A stretch of DNA of 64,000 nt from Flavobacteriales bacterium (lineage in GTDB: Bacteria > Bacteroidota > Bacteroidia > Flavobacteriales_F > PHOS-HE28), in NCBI GenBank assembly GCA_016703105.1, contig JADJCS010000020.1:310001-374000 (forward strand). Reading direction: 5' to 3'. The position numbers were made by a program, and so were the translations under genes. Position 1 is the first letter of the stretch; every line of letters begins with the position of its first letter. The notes under the pieces were generated by a model. It was given only the letters and a program-made list of their open reading frames with translations. It was not told the DNA's origin and made no database searches. This document shows, one piece after another, positions 26,963 to 36,200 of the stretch.

Positions 26963-27379
26963 ATGAACTTATTCTTTTCCCTTTACCTCCGCCATTTCTT
27001 TTTGACAGCCTTCCTTGGAATGGCTTTTTCTACTTGGGCCCAGACCCCGCTGGTTTGGGACAACGGCTCACCTTGTGACTTTTGGGTGCGCTATAGGTAT
27101 GCGCCCAATGGCCAGGACCCGTGCCAATGCACAGGGTATACCAGCGTTGCAGTGTTCTTGCCCGCTAACACTGTGATCACCGGAGGCTCTGTACCGGCGG
27201 GTAATCATATGTGCATCACATCACTCTGGACCAACAATAGTGGTTCTCCTGGTGCCGAACTCTGCACGGCTGAGTGTGTTGATATCGGGGGTATAGCAAC
27301 CTATGAGGCCTACTGCGAGAATATCTGTGGGTCGTATGTGGCGGAGATATCGGGTTACTCAGTAAAGGTGTACCCCTGA
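26963..27379 (+). CDS. Small secreted cysteine-containing protein, unknown
   Basis: A 138-residue product with a signal peptide 'FFLTAFLGMAFSTWAQ' and a mature domain with eight cysteines ('GSPCDFWVRYRY', 'QDPCQCTGYTSVAVFLPA', 'AELCTAECVDIGG', 'YCENICGSYV'). It is probably a disulfide-bonded beta domain exported to the periplasm or beyond. No family was recognised and there is no sorting domain of its own. The gene overlaps the next by one base, so the two are likely made together. Base composition is clearly lower in GC than the flanking genes, which fits recent acquisition. Confidence 0.7.
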   Translation: MNLFFSLYLRHFFLTAFLGMAFSTWAQTPLVWDNGSPCDFWVRYRYAPNGQDPCQCTGYTSVAVFLPANTVITGGSVPAGNHMCITSLWTNNSGSPGAELCTAECVDIGGIATYEAYCENICGSYVAEISGYSVKVYP

Positions 27380-28809
27380 TGAGAACGCTATGTACCCTCG
27401 TGATCCTCATGGCCATCGGAACTTCCGCAGCCGGGCAAGAGAGGAACCGCCATTGGTTCTGGCAGCTCGACGTTCGTTTGAGCATAGGGCCTGATGGCCC
27501 AGCATTGATAACCGGTCCACCCGTCCTGGAAGGTTGGGATGGGCAGGCTTGCATGAGCGATGTGAATGGGGCTCTACAATTCTACAGCGGCAGGGATGGT
27601 GTACGTAATGCGTCAGGTGCGCATATTCAGGGCAACACGGTTTTCGATGGCATAGAGCAGTTTCGCAATGTCAGCGCCCTACCCTGGCCGGAGAACCCAA
27701 CTCACTATCTTCTCCTAGCTGCGGTGTCCGAGGATCAGAGCTTCGATGAGGCCACGAAGTGGTTGGGATACGTGGACATTGATATGAGCGAGGACACAGG
27801 ACATGGAGGAATTGTCTCACCTCAGTTCCAGATCCTGGACGATAGCGTTTGCTTCATGAACGTCACCACACCTCATGGTAACGGAAGCGACTACTGGGTC
27901 CTGACGCATAAGCTAGGGTCTGCGGATTTTCATTGCTTCCAGATCGGGGCTCTTGGTCCGGTAAGCGTACCGGTTGTGTCCTCCACCGGGCCAGTACTTT
28001 CTGATAACCCCTATGTGGTACAGGATGCAAGATTCAGCTATGATGGAGGAATGCTAGCGATGGTGAATAACGGGACCTTTGAACTGTTCACCTTCAACGA
28101 TCAGGATGGCACACTTGATTGGGTCTTCACAGAACCCGAAGCTGAGCATATGGTCACTGCTGAGTTCTCGCACTCAGGTCGATATCTGTATGCCATTGAC
28201 CGCGATAGTTTGCGACACATCTATCAGTATGACCTGGTCGACTTGAACCAGGCGGCGATCATGGCTTCAAAGACCTCTGTATTCGAACTGGAGTACATCC
28301 AGAACGTCCAGGACATCAACACCTATTTACGATTGGCACCTGATCGCCGGATCTACTTCGATCACTTGGACTTTGACGGTGACTCCTCCTTTTTATGTGC
28401 CATCGATCGGCCAGATACAGCGGGCCTGGCCTGTGACGTACAGTACCAGATGATGGATGTGGCACCGGGTAGTTTCTTCAACCGGACCGCGGTGAACCAA
28501 TGCAAGCGCTACCACGACAGCGGTAACGCGGTGAGCATGGCCGAACAGCAAGCACCGGCCGTGCTTCAGATCTGGCCTACACCTGTGCTAGATGGTCGTG
28601 TTTGGTTGCAAGTGCCTGAGCAGAGAGCTGCGGATGTGGCCCGGATCCATGATGATTCTGGCCGGCTGGTGCGCACGATCCCAATTGGTCGAACTGTGCC
28701 ACGATCATTGGATGTGAGCGGTTTGGCGGCTGGCTCCTACACCGTGTCGCTGCTGCACGGCGCGGAAACGGTGGGTACGGGGCGCTTGCTGATCGCCAGC
28801 GGTCGCTGA
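27379..28809 (+). CDS. Secreted T9SS-type protein with beta-propeller-like body
   Basis: A 476-residue exported protein: signal peptide 'MRTLCTLVILMAIGTSAAGQ', then a long region resembling the Bacteroidota 'YncE/WD40-like plus T9SS' cargo proteins ('FYSGRDGVRNASGAHIQGN', 'YWVLTHKLGSADFHCFQI', 'GRYLYAIDRDSLRHIYQYDL', 'RLAPDRRIYF'). The C-terminal 75 residues ('LQIWPTPVLDGRVWLQVPE', 'DVSGLAAGSYTVSLLHG') form a type A-like sorting domain. It starts at the last base of the previous stop. GC content is low over most of its length and rises towards the sorting domain, as if a foreign body had been joined to a native tail; that is inference. Confidence 0.8.
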   Translation: MRTLCTLVILMAIGTSAAGQERNRHWFWQLDVRLSIGPDGPALITGPPVLEGWDGQACMSDVNGALQFYSGRDGVRNASGAHIQGNTVFDGIEQFRNVSALPWPENPTHYLLLAAVSEDQSFDEATKWLGYVDIDMSEDTGHGGIVSPQFQILDDSVCFMNVTTPHGNGSDYWVLTHKLGSADFHCFQIGALGPVSVPVVSSTGPVLSDNPYVVQDARFSYDGGMLAMVNNGTFELFTFNDQDGTLDWVFTEPEAEHMVTAEFSHSGRYLYAIDRDSLRHIYQYDLVDLNQAAIMASKTSVFELEYIQNVQDINTYLRLAPDRRIYFDHLDFDGDSSFLCAIDRPDTAGLACDVQYQMMDVAPGSFFNRTAVNQCKRYHDSGNAVSMAEQQAPAVLQIWPTPVLDGRVWLQVPEQRAADVARIHDDSGRLVRTIPIGRTVPRSLDVSGLAAGSYTVSLLHGAETVGTGRLLIASGR

Positions 28810-28835
28810 ACAGGTTCGCTATTTGAGGGTTGCCA

Positions 28836-29837
28836 CTAGGTCTCGACCAACAGATTGCACCCACGTAGATCGCTGTGGTCGAACCGTCCTAGCACTTCGA
28901 ACGAACCGTCGGCATGCACGCGGCCCAGGTCCTGGGTGCTGAGGAAGGGGCAACTGGCAATGTTGCAGAGATCGATGATGTCGATGCCACCGGTGCGGCC
29001 AGCCGGTAGCGCTGCGAAAGGATCATTGGGGTCGCGCACAGTTACGCGCATCCAGTGCGGGCAGCGGTAGATCCCTTCGCCCTGCGACCAAGCCTGGCTC
29101 AGCAATTCCGTCATGCCATACTCGCTGTGGATATGCTCCACGCCGAACGCGTTCTTTAGGATGCGATGCAGATCCTCGCGGACCAACTCGGGGCGGCGGC
29201 CCTTCATGCCGCCGGTCTCCATGATCACGGTGTTCCCGAGCGGCTGGGGGTGTTGCTCGGCGAGATCCAGAAGTGCGAACGTGACGCCCAGGAGCAAGGT
29301 CTTGTGCCCTTCGACCTCCGAACGGTGGAGCAATTCGGTCACCTCGGCGTATTGGTAGAGGTACATGCCGCTGAGCGGATCGCCGCTGGCCTTCACCAGG
29401 GCTTCGGCCATGTACACCAGCGAGCTGCCGGGGCGTTCCAGATAGGCGGGGAGAAGGGCGATGATCCGCCAACCGTCCGGATCGCCATAGGCCGACTGAA
29501 AGGAAGTGAGGAAGGAGCGTTCGTACAGGCCTGGCCATGGCACATGATGGCTGGAGGTGCGATCCGCCGTGGTGCCGCTGCTGGTGAAGGTGATGGCCGG
29601 TGCCAACCCATCGAGCAGCACCGCATGGTTCCGGAAGGCGGAAATGGGAAGGTGGGGGATGGCCTCCACGGTCTTGACCGATGTAGGATCACGGCCCAAG
29701 CCCTTCAGGAATGCACGGTACACCGGGTTGCTGGCGGCGTGCAGGTGAAATAGTTCGAGGGCCAGTGCGTTGAAGTCCTCGTCCGTCCGCACTTGGAACG
29801 GCCTTTCCTGAAGTGCGGTCCACCGATCCTCAGCCAT
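28836..29837 (-). CDS. LuxE/PaaK-family acyl-protein synthetase-like enzyme
   Basis: A 333-residue member of the LuxE branch of adenylate-forming enzymes. Visible features are 'ISAFRNHAVLL', the Thr/Ser/Gly-rich loop 'ITFTSSGTTADRTSSHHV', 'GWRIIALLPAYLERPGSSLVYM', 'VIMETGGMKGRRPEL', 'HSEYGMTELLSQAW' (adenylate-binding motif) and a terminal 'RVHADGSFEVLGRFDHSDLRG'. LuxE activates fatty acids for luciferase aldehyde supply, but Bacteroidota homologues occur without lux genes and are presumed to activate acyl groups for surface-molecule synthesis. No lux genes are nearby. It is divergent from the lipoprotein gene at 29875. Confidence 0.85.
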   Translation of the reverse strand: MAEDRWTALQERPFQVRTDEDFNALALELFHLHAASNPVYRAFLKGLGRDPTSVKTVEAIPHLPISAFRNHAVLLDGLAPAITFTSSGTTADRTSSHHVPWPGLYERSFLTSFQSAYGDPDGWRIIALLPAYLERPGSSLVYMAEALVKASGDPLSGMYLYQYAEVTELLHRSEVEGHKTLLLGVTFALLDLAEQHPQPLGNTVIMETGGMKGRRPELVREDLHRILKNAFGVEHIHSEYGMTELLSQAWSQGEGIYRCPHWMRVTVRDPNDPFAALPAGRTGGIDIIDLCNIASCPFLSTQDLGRVHADGSFEVLGRFDHSDLRGCNLLVET

Positions 29838-29861
29838 GCGCGGAACAGCCGGTCACAGCCG

Positions 29862-29869
29862 TACTTTTG
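29862..29869 (+). promoter_or_regulatory. -7 promoter box (TACTTTTG), very close to the start codon
   Basis: A perfect TAnnTTTG match ending 5 bases before the ATG at 29875. Transcription would begin at or next to the start codon, implying a leaderless or near-leaderless mRNA. Confidence 0.55.
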
Positions 29870-29874
29870 GGGCG

Positions 29875-30384
29875 ATGAAAGCCTTACCCATGCTGCGTGC
29901 GAAGGTAGCCCTGCTACTACTGGGCGTCGCCATGGTGCTTGGGGCTTGCCTGAAGACGGATGAGTTCCCCGAAGAACCCATCATCCGTTTCAAGGAGTTC
30001 ACCACCACGGGAGACTCGGCCGCACTCACCATCTTCTTCACCGATGGCGATGGCGATATCGGATTGGGCCAGGGCGACACCCTGCCACCGTACGATACCA
30101 TGCCGTACGTCTTCAACCTCTTCGTGGAATACGAGGAGTTGCAGAACGGGGTATGGGTGCCGTTCACCGGGTTCACCTTCCCTTTCCTGCATCAGCGTGT
30201 GCCGGTGATCACCCCCACCGGGCAGAACAAGACGTTGGAGGGTGAGATCACGTACCGCTTCACGGATTGGCCCACGATCCCGAACACCCCATGGGATACG
30301 GTGCGCTACACCGTGAAATTGGTGGATCGGGCCTTGCACGAGAGCAATATCGTGCGCACGGTAGAGATCATCCTGCCGCAATAG
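29875..30384 (+). CDS. Lipoprotein of unknown function
   Basis: A 169-residue lipoprotein with signal 'AKVALLLLGVAMVLGACLK' (lipobox LGAC). The mature part is beta-rich and acidic, with 'SAALTIFFTDGDGDIGLG', which resembles a calcium-binding loop, and Ig-like strands ('YRFTDW', 'VRYTVKLVDRALHESN'). It is similar in style to small Bacteroidota lipoproteins of unknown role. The ATG at 29875 was preferred to 29836 because it follows the promoter box and begins the hydrophobic leader directly. Confidence 0.8.
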   Translation: MKALPMLRAKVALLLLGVAMVLGACLKTDEFPEEPIIRFKEFTTTGDSAALTIFFTDGDGDIGLGQGDTLPPYDTMPYVFNLFVEYEELQNGVWVPFTGFTFPFLHQRVPVITPTGQNKTLEGEITYRFTDWPTIPNTPWDTVRYTVKLVDRALHESNIVRTVEIILPQ

Positions 30385-30409
30385 TGGTGGTTGACCCTGT
30401 GGGTCGACG

Positions 30410-32095
30410 CTACACTTCGCCGCTCAACGCTTCCGAGACGTTGATCAGGTGGTCGCCCACTTTTTCGCAACTGGCGAAGAGGTCGTTGTACACCAGACCG
30501 CTGCGGATGTTGTAATCGCCGCTCTCGATGCTGCGCAGATGTGCCTTCCGCAATTGATCGCGCAGTTGATTGATCTGTTCCTCCACCATCACGGCCTCGT
30601 CCAGGGAGACCTGTTCGCGTTCGACCTCCAGGTTGCGGTACATCACGCCGAACGCCCGCTCCAGCAGGCCCATCATCTGCTGTAGGTTCTCGCGTTGCTC
30701 GGGGGTGAACCAGAGGCGCTCGTCGAGTTTGCGCTCCATGGCTTTGCTCATCTGGAAGAAGATGTCGCCCACGCGCTCCAGATCGCCCACGATCGCCAGC
30801 ATGCCTTGGATCCGGCCGGAGATCTCCTCGTTGCGCACTTCAGTGCTGGTCTTCCCCAAGTATTTACCCACTTCCACTTCGATGCGATCGGTGATCTCCT
30901 CGTAGCGCGCGATGCGCGCCATCAGTTTCTCGCGTGCGGCACCATCGGTCACCGTGAGCAGATCGCGGGTGAGCTCGAGCATCCGCCCGCAGAGCTTGGC
31001 GAACTTGATGATCTCACGCCGCGCTTCGAGCAAGGAGATCTCCGGGGGCAGCGGAATGTCGGTGTCGATGTATTCCAAACGGTATTCTTCATCGGCGCGA
31101 TCGCGGGTGGGCACCATCCAGGTCACCAGGCGTTCCAGGTAGCTCACCAGACCGATGAGCAGGAACATGTTGAGTACGTTGAAGGAGACGTGGAAAGTGG
31201 CCAGGGCATACTTCACCGCAGAGGGTTCGGCGTATGGCGAGACACCCGCGAACCGCTCGATCAGGGCCGCGATGGAAGCGAGGAACGGAGAGAAGAGCAG
31301 CAGCGCCCAAAGCACGCCGATCACCTTGATGGCGAAATGGGCGCGGGCGGCCCGCTTTGCGTAAACGTTGCCTACGAGCGCCGCGAAGTTGGCCGTGATG
31401 GTCGTGCCGATGTTCTCTCCGAGCACAATGGCCGCGGCCATTGGATAGCCGATCACGCCGGTTTCGCACAGTGCCATGGTGAGCGCCAATGCCGCGCTGG
31501 AGCTTTGGATGGCCACCGCCAGCAGGAAGCCGACCAACACGAACAGCAGCACGCTCGCCACACCATGCCCACCCAGATCGCGGAGGAAGGAGAGCGCATC
31601 GGGCGAGAACGCGGGGATATTGCCCCGCAGGAAGTCCAACCCCAGGAAAAGCAGTGCGAAGCCGATGAGGAATTGCGCCAGCGCTTTCAACCGGTCGTTA
31701 CGCACGAACATCAGCGGAAAAGCGAGGCCGATGATCGGGATGCACAATTCGGCGAGCGGCACATTGGCGAAGCCCAACACGCTGATCAACAAGGCCTTCA
31801 GCGTGGTGCCGATGTTCGCGCCCATGATCACGCTGATCGCCTGGCGCAGGTTGAGCAGACCGGCGTTCACGAAGCTCACCACCATCACGGTGGTGGCCGA
31901 GGAGTACTGGATCACCGCCGTGATCCCGAGCCCTGTGAGGACGCCTTTCCAACGCGCGCGCGTCATGGCGTTGAGGGCCCGTCGCATGCCGTTGCCGGCC
32001 ACCTTCTGAAGGCCCTCGCTCATCACCTTCATGCCATAGATGAAGAGACCGAGCGAGCCCACCAGTTTCAGGAAGGCCAGGATACCGAAGGACAT
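30410..32095 (-). CDS. Na+/phosphate cotransporter with C-terminal PhoU domain
   Basis: A 561-residue inner-membrane protein. The first about 320 residues hold some 8-9 membrane helices with the two repeated signature segments of the NptA/NaPi-II family, 'VIQYSSATTVMVV' and 'AIQSSSAALALTM', and 'GANIGTT' / 'GENIGTT' repeats. Residues about 340-550 form a helical PhoU-like domain ('FAKLCGRMLELTRDLL', 'RVGDIFFQMSKAMERKL', 'YNDLFASCEKVGDHLIN'). It imports phosphate with sodium, and the PhoU part is thought to limit or sense uptake. It is divergent from a histidine kinase gene with promoters facing away from each other, so a shared phosphate-response role is plausible. Confidence 0.92.
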   Translation of the reverse strand: MSFGILAFLKLVGSLGLFIYGMKVMSEGLQKVAGNGMRRALNAMTRARWKGVLTGLGITAVIQYSSATTVMVVSFVNAGLLNLRQAISVIMGANIGTTLKALLISVLGFANVPLAELCIPIIGLAFPLMFVRNDRLKALAQFLIGFALLFLGLDFLRGNIPAFSPDALSFLRDLGGHGVASVLLFVLVGFLLAVAIQSSSAALALTMALCETGVIGYPMAAAIVLGENIGTTITANFAALVGNVYAKRAARAHFAIKVIGVLWALLLFSPFLASIAALIERFAGVSPYAEPSAVKYALATFHVSFNVLNMFLLIGLVSYLERLVTWMVPTRDRADEEYRLEYIDTDIPLPPEISLLEARREIIKFAKLCGRMLELTRDLLTVTDGAAREKLMARIARYEEITDRIEVEVGKYLGKTSTEVRNEEISGRIQGMLAIVGDLERVGDIFFQMSKAMERKLDERLWFTPEQRENLQQMMGLLERAFGVMYRNLEVEREQVSLDEAVMVEEQINQLRDQLRKAHLRSIESGDYNIRSGLVYNDLFASCEKVGDHLINVSEALSGEV

Positions 32096-32118
32096 GGGGC
32101 GGAGACCGCGAGAGCGGC

Positions 32119-32126
32119 CAAAAGTA
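32119..32126 (-). promoter_or_regulatory. -7 promoter box (TACTTTTG) for the Na/Pi cotransporter
   Basis: A perfect TAnnTTTG match on the minus strand, 23 bases before the ATG at 32095. Confidence 0.55.
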
Positions 32127-32213
32127 CCCGGGCCCCATCCGGCACCATGTTAACCCCACATTAAATCCCGGACCCCGCCTGCGTTCCAGACCATGGCAGG
32201 CGAAGGCTCCGGA

Positions 32214-32221
32214 TATATTTG
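32214..32221 (+). promoter_or_regulatory. -7 promoter box (TATATTTG) for the histidine kinase
   Basis: A perfect TAnnTTTG match 21 bases before the ATG at 32243. It supports that start over a TTG at 32219 that would lie inside the box. Confidence 0.55.
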
Positions 32222-32242
32222 GCCGCGATCCGCAGCCGCTCC

Positions 32243-33280
32243 ATGAAGCACATCACCCCCCGCCAGGTCGTTCTGCTCATCGCGGCGGCCGTGGCGTTGG
32301 CGGTGGGGCTCACCGCCTTCCTGGTGGAACAATGGCCGGTCCTGCCCGGTGTTCTTCCGGTATTGGCGGTGGCCGTGGCGGCCTTCCTTGCCACCTATGC
32401 CCTGGCCTCGTATGGTGTGAAGCGCTTCATCCAGGACCGGCTCCGCACCATCTACAAGACCGTACAGGGGCTGCGTGCGAGCGGCGGAGCGCAGGAGGTG
32501 GTGGATCTGGATACCGATGTGCTCGGCAGCGTGAACACCGAGGTGGAGGACTGGGCCAGCGCGCGTCGCAGCGAGATCCTGGAGTTGAAGGAGCGGGAGA
32601 ATTTCCGACGGGAGTTCATCGGCAACCTCGCCCATGAACTGAAGACGCCGATCTTCAACATCCAGGGCTACATCCTCACGCTTTTGGAGGGTGGGCTGGA
32701 GGATGAAAAGGTGAACCGGGATTTTCTCAAACGCGCTTCGCACGGGGTGGACCGGTTGATCAAGATCGTAGAGGACCTGGACCTGATCACCAAATTGGAG
32801 AGCGGCGTGATGGAGCTTTCGTTGCGCCGGAACGCATTGCACGAAGTGGTGAACGAAGCCATCGAGAGCGTCGACATACAAGCTGCGGAGAAGGGCATCG
32901 CCATGCGCAACCAGGTGCCGGACAACGTGGCGGTGCAGGTGGATCGCGACCGGTTGATCCAGGTCTTCGTCAACCTGTTCGTGAACGCCATCAACTATGG
33001 GCACCAAGGCGGCCATTGCACGGTAGCCGTCGACGACCTGGACGATCGCGTGGTGGTGGAGGTGAGCGACGACGGGATCGGTATCAGCCAGGAGCATTTG
33101 CCCCGCTTGTTCGAGCGTTTCTATCGCGTGGGCAAGAGCCGAGCGCGGAACGAAGGTGGGAGCGGTCTGGGTCTTGCCATCGTCAAACACATCATCGATG
33201 CGCATGGGCAGACGATCACGGTGAAAAGCAAGGAAGGTGCGGGCACCTCCTTCGTCTTCACCTTGCGGAAAGTGCGCTGA
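32243..33280 (+). CDS. PhoR-like sensor histidine kinase
   Basis: A 345-residue membrane sensor kinase. Two helices at about 9-27 and 34-55 leave almost no periplasmic loop, so sensing is probably through the membrane or a partner protein. The phosphoacceptor is His131 in 'NLAHELKTPIFNIQGY'. The ATP-binding domain has the N box 'VFVNLFVNAINYG', G1 'VSDDGIGIS', F 'LFERFYRVGKSR' and G2 'GGSGLGLAIVKHI'. No response regulator lies in the window, which makes it an orphan here, although PhoR-type kinases usually sit next to one. The neighbouring phosphate transporter suggests a phosphate link. Its 3' end overlaps the convergent FG-GAP gene by 23 bases. Confidence 0.92.
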   Translation: MKHITPRQVVLLIAAAVALAVGLTAFLVEQWPVLPGVLPVLAVAVAAFLATYALASYGVKRFIQDRLRTIYKTVQGLRASGGAQEVVDLDTDVLGSVNTEVEDWASARRSEILELKERENFRREFIGNLAHELKTPIFNIQGYILTLLEGGLEDEKVNRDFLKRASHGVDRLIKIVEDLDLITKLESGVMELSLRRNALHEVVNEAIESVDIQAAEKGIAMRNQVPDNVAVQVDRDRLIQVFVNLFVNAINYGHQGGHCTVAVDDLDDRVVVEVSDDGIGISQEHLPRLFERFYRVGKSRARNEGGSGLGLAIVKHIIDAHGQTITVKSKEGAGTSFVFTLRKVR

Positions 33281-36200
33281 GGCCCCGCCCCAAGCGGAAA
33301 GCCTGCGGGCGATCGTTGTTGTTGGCCACCATCACGGTGGGCACGCGATCGGGTCCGGTACGCACGAGCGCGAGGTCTTTCACGTTCCCCCAGGCGAAGA
33401 AGCCGGACCGTGCGATCGTCGTCGGCGCGAAACTGCCTTTGCCATCGCCCAATAGCACGAGGCCGGTGCCCGCATCATAACGCACGGTCTCCACTTCGGC
33501 CCCCCAATGGTTGCCGGCCACAATAAGGTCCAGTCGACCATCGGCGTTCACGTCCATGGGCACGATGCCTTGGATCGGTGCGAGTTGCGCCTGCACGGGT
33601 AGGTCATGCGTAGTGAACCCGCCACTTCCATCGTTCAGGAACACGGCCGAGCGCATGTGCGTGGCGGTGAGATGCAGCGCCTTCTCCAAACGCTCCGGCG
33701 TGTAGATCGCGCTGAGGTCCGCTTTGGCGAAAGCCTCGTAGGTGGGGAAGCGCTCCATGATCACCGGGCATTGCTGGCTGCTGCACTCGCGGCCGCGCAC
33801 AGGCAGTTGCTTGCCTTCCTTCTCCTTCGCGAGCACGATGTCCGAGCGGCCGTTCCCATCCATATCGGCCCAATACACATGCAAGGGATGTTCCGCATCC
33901 GCCTTGAACTTGCTGTTCCATCCGAGGTTGCCCCCCACAAGGTCCACATCGCCATCGCCGTCGAGATCAGCGGCGGTGACCGTGTTCCACCAACCAGCGG
34001 TGTTCGCCAGACCACATTGCGCGGTGATGTTCTCGAAGTGGCCACCGTTGTTCCCGAACACGGTGATCGGCATCCATTCGCCGCTCAGCACAAGGTCCGG
34101 GTCGTGATCGCCATCGATGTCCGCGAAGCGTGCGTCCGTGACCATCCCGGGTCCCATCGCGGTCGGTGCGAGTTGCGGTGTGGCGTCAGCGAAACGGCCC
34201 TTGCCATCGTTCACCAGCAGATAGGAGCGGGGTGCGAAGGGATAATGCGCCGGGGTCTGTCGACCGCCGAGATAGATGTCCAGGTCCCCATCGTTGTCGA
34301 TGTCCGCCACCGCGGCACGTTGTGCGCTGGTGGTCATCGGTGGCAAAGCGTCCATGGCTTCGCTGAAGCGGCCCTGGCCTTCGTTGCGGTAGAGCCGTTG
34401 CGTGAAGAGCGGTGAACGGATATCCTGTTCGTTCGATCCGGCCATCACGAGGAGATCCTGGTCGCCATCGCCATCGGCATCGAGGAAAACAGCACCGAGT
34501 TGTTCCTGGTCTTTGTGTTGCTCCCAGGGACCGCTTTTCGAAGCGAACGTTCCGGAGGCTTGCTGCAGGAAGAGCGCAGGGGCCGAGCCATGCGCGCCGC
34601 CGATGAAGAGATCATCCGTGCCGTCCCCGTCGGCATCGCCCACGGCGAGCATAGGGCCGTTCTCGCTTTGTTTGTGCGGAAGGAGCACTTCCAGTTGGAA
34701 GTCATCGTAAGCGTCCTCGCGGTGTTGCCAGTTCGTCGGCAGGAGCCCGTCCGCCGAGGCGAAGAAGGGTGTGGGCAAGGCGCGCGGAGCCGGTCGTTCA
34801 CCAGCGTCCTCCTGTTTCACGGTCACGAGTTGATCGGCCTTCACATCGCGCAGCAGGGTGTACTTCCCATTGGGCCAGAACACTTCCACAGAGTCGATCG
34901 CGGTCAGCGGTCCAAGCCCGAAGTGGACCACGCTCTCCACGGAACTTTGATAGCCGCGCACGGGGCTCAGCTCCTGGTACTGCACCGTGCCCCCATGCCG
35001 CAGCACGACGCGTGTGTTCAGTGCCGGTGACTTGCCGTGGCGCAGGTCGAAGCGCACATAATGACGATCGGGATGCTGCTGGCGCGCGCTGTTGGCATAG
35101 ACCGATGCCGGTGCGTCGATGTTATTGATCACCAGGTCCAGGTCGCCGTCGTTGTCCAGATCCGCATAGGCCGCTCCGTTGCTGTTCACCGGTTCGGTGA
35201 AGCCCCAGGCCTGTGAGCTGTCGGCGAAGGTGAGCCGCGCGCTGCCTTCTTCGTCGGCGCCGTTGTTGCGGAAGAGATAGTTGTGCAACCGGGAGGACGG
35301 CACCAGGTCAAGGGACTTGTAGAAATCCGCGCCGGTCTTCAACTTTTGATAGACCTGCTGCTGGTAGTCGTTGTTGCGGATGTCGTGCTTGAAGCCATTG
35401 GTCACCATCAGGTCCTTCCAGCCATCGTTGTCCAGGTCGGCGAGCAGCGGCGCCCAACTCCAATCCGTACGGGCCACACCGGCCAGTTGTGCGATCTCGC
35501 TGAAGGTGCCATTGCCGTTGTTCAACTGAAGGCTGTTCAGCATGTATTGGTGCTGTTGTCCGGAAGCCACAATGGTCCAAAAGGCACGGGGCGACATGCT
35601 GCCCATGTTGGTCTTGTTCCGTTGATGGTCATCGGCGGTCATGTCCAGCACCATGATGTCCGGCAGCGCATCGTTGTTCACATCGGCCACGTCACAGCCC
35701 ATGCCGAAGTTGCTCATGTGCCGCGTACGCTCCTTGCTCACTTCGCGAAAGGTGCCGTCGCCCACGTTCGTGTACATGGCGTCGGACACATCGAAATCAT
35801 TCGCGACATAGAGGTCCGGCCGGTCGTCATCGTCCAACTGAGCCGCAGCCAGTCCCAAGCTATAGCTGTAGTCCGTAACACCTGCGCTTCGCGTTGCGTC
35901 GTGGAACCGGCCGCCGTCCTGCACGAAGAGCCGATCGGACGGCGAGGTGCCGTTCGCGATCGCTTCGCGCACCATGCCCACGCTCACATCGCGGATGCGG
36001 TCCTTCGGGTGGTTGATCACGTACAGGTCCAGATCGCCGTCGCCTTCCAGATCGAAGAAGGCGCCCTGGATGGAATGGCTGGTATCCGCCACACCCATTG
36101 CGTGAGCCGCTTCGCGGAAGGTGAGGTCACCGTTGTTCAGGTAGAGCAGGTTGCGGGTGAGGGCGGTATCGTACGTGGGGCCGCTGCGGCAGACGTAGAT

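Noticed and set aside
28836..29837. Bioluminescence (lux) operon
   Set aside because: Only a LuxE-like enzyme is present; no luciferase or reductase genes flank it.
30695..32164. Long plus-strand frame opposite the Na/Pi cotransporter
   Set aside because: Its composition (His, Gln, Glu, Arg runs) is that of an antisense frame of a high-GC gene; the minus-strand protein is clearly the real one.
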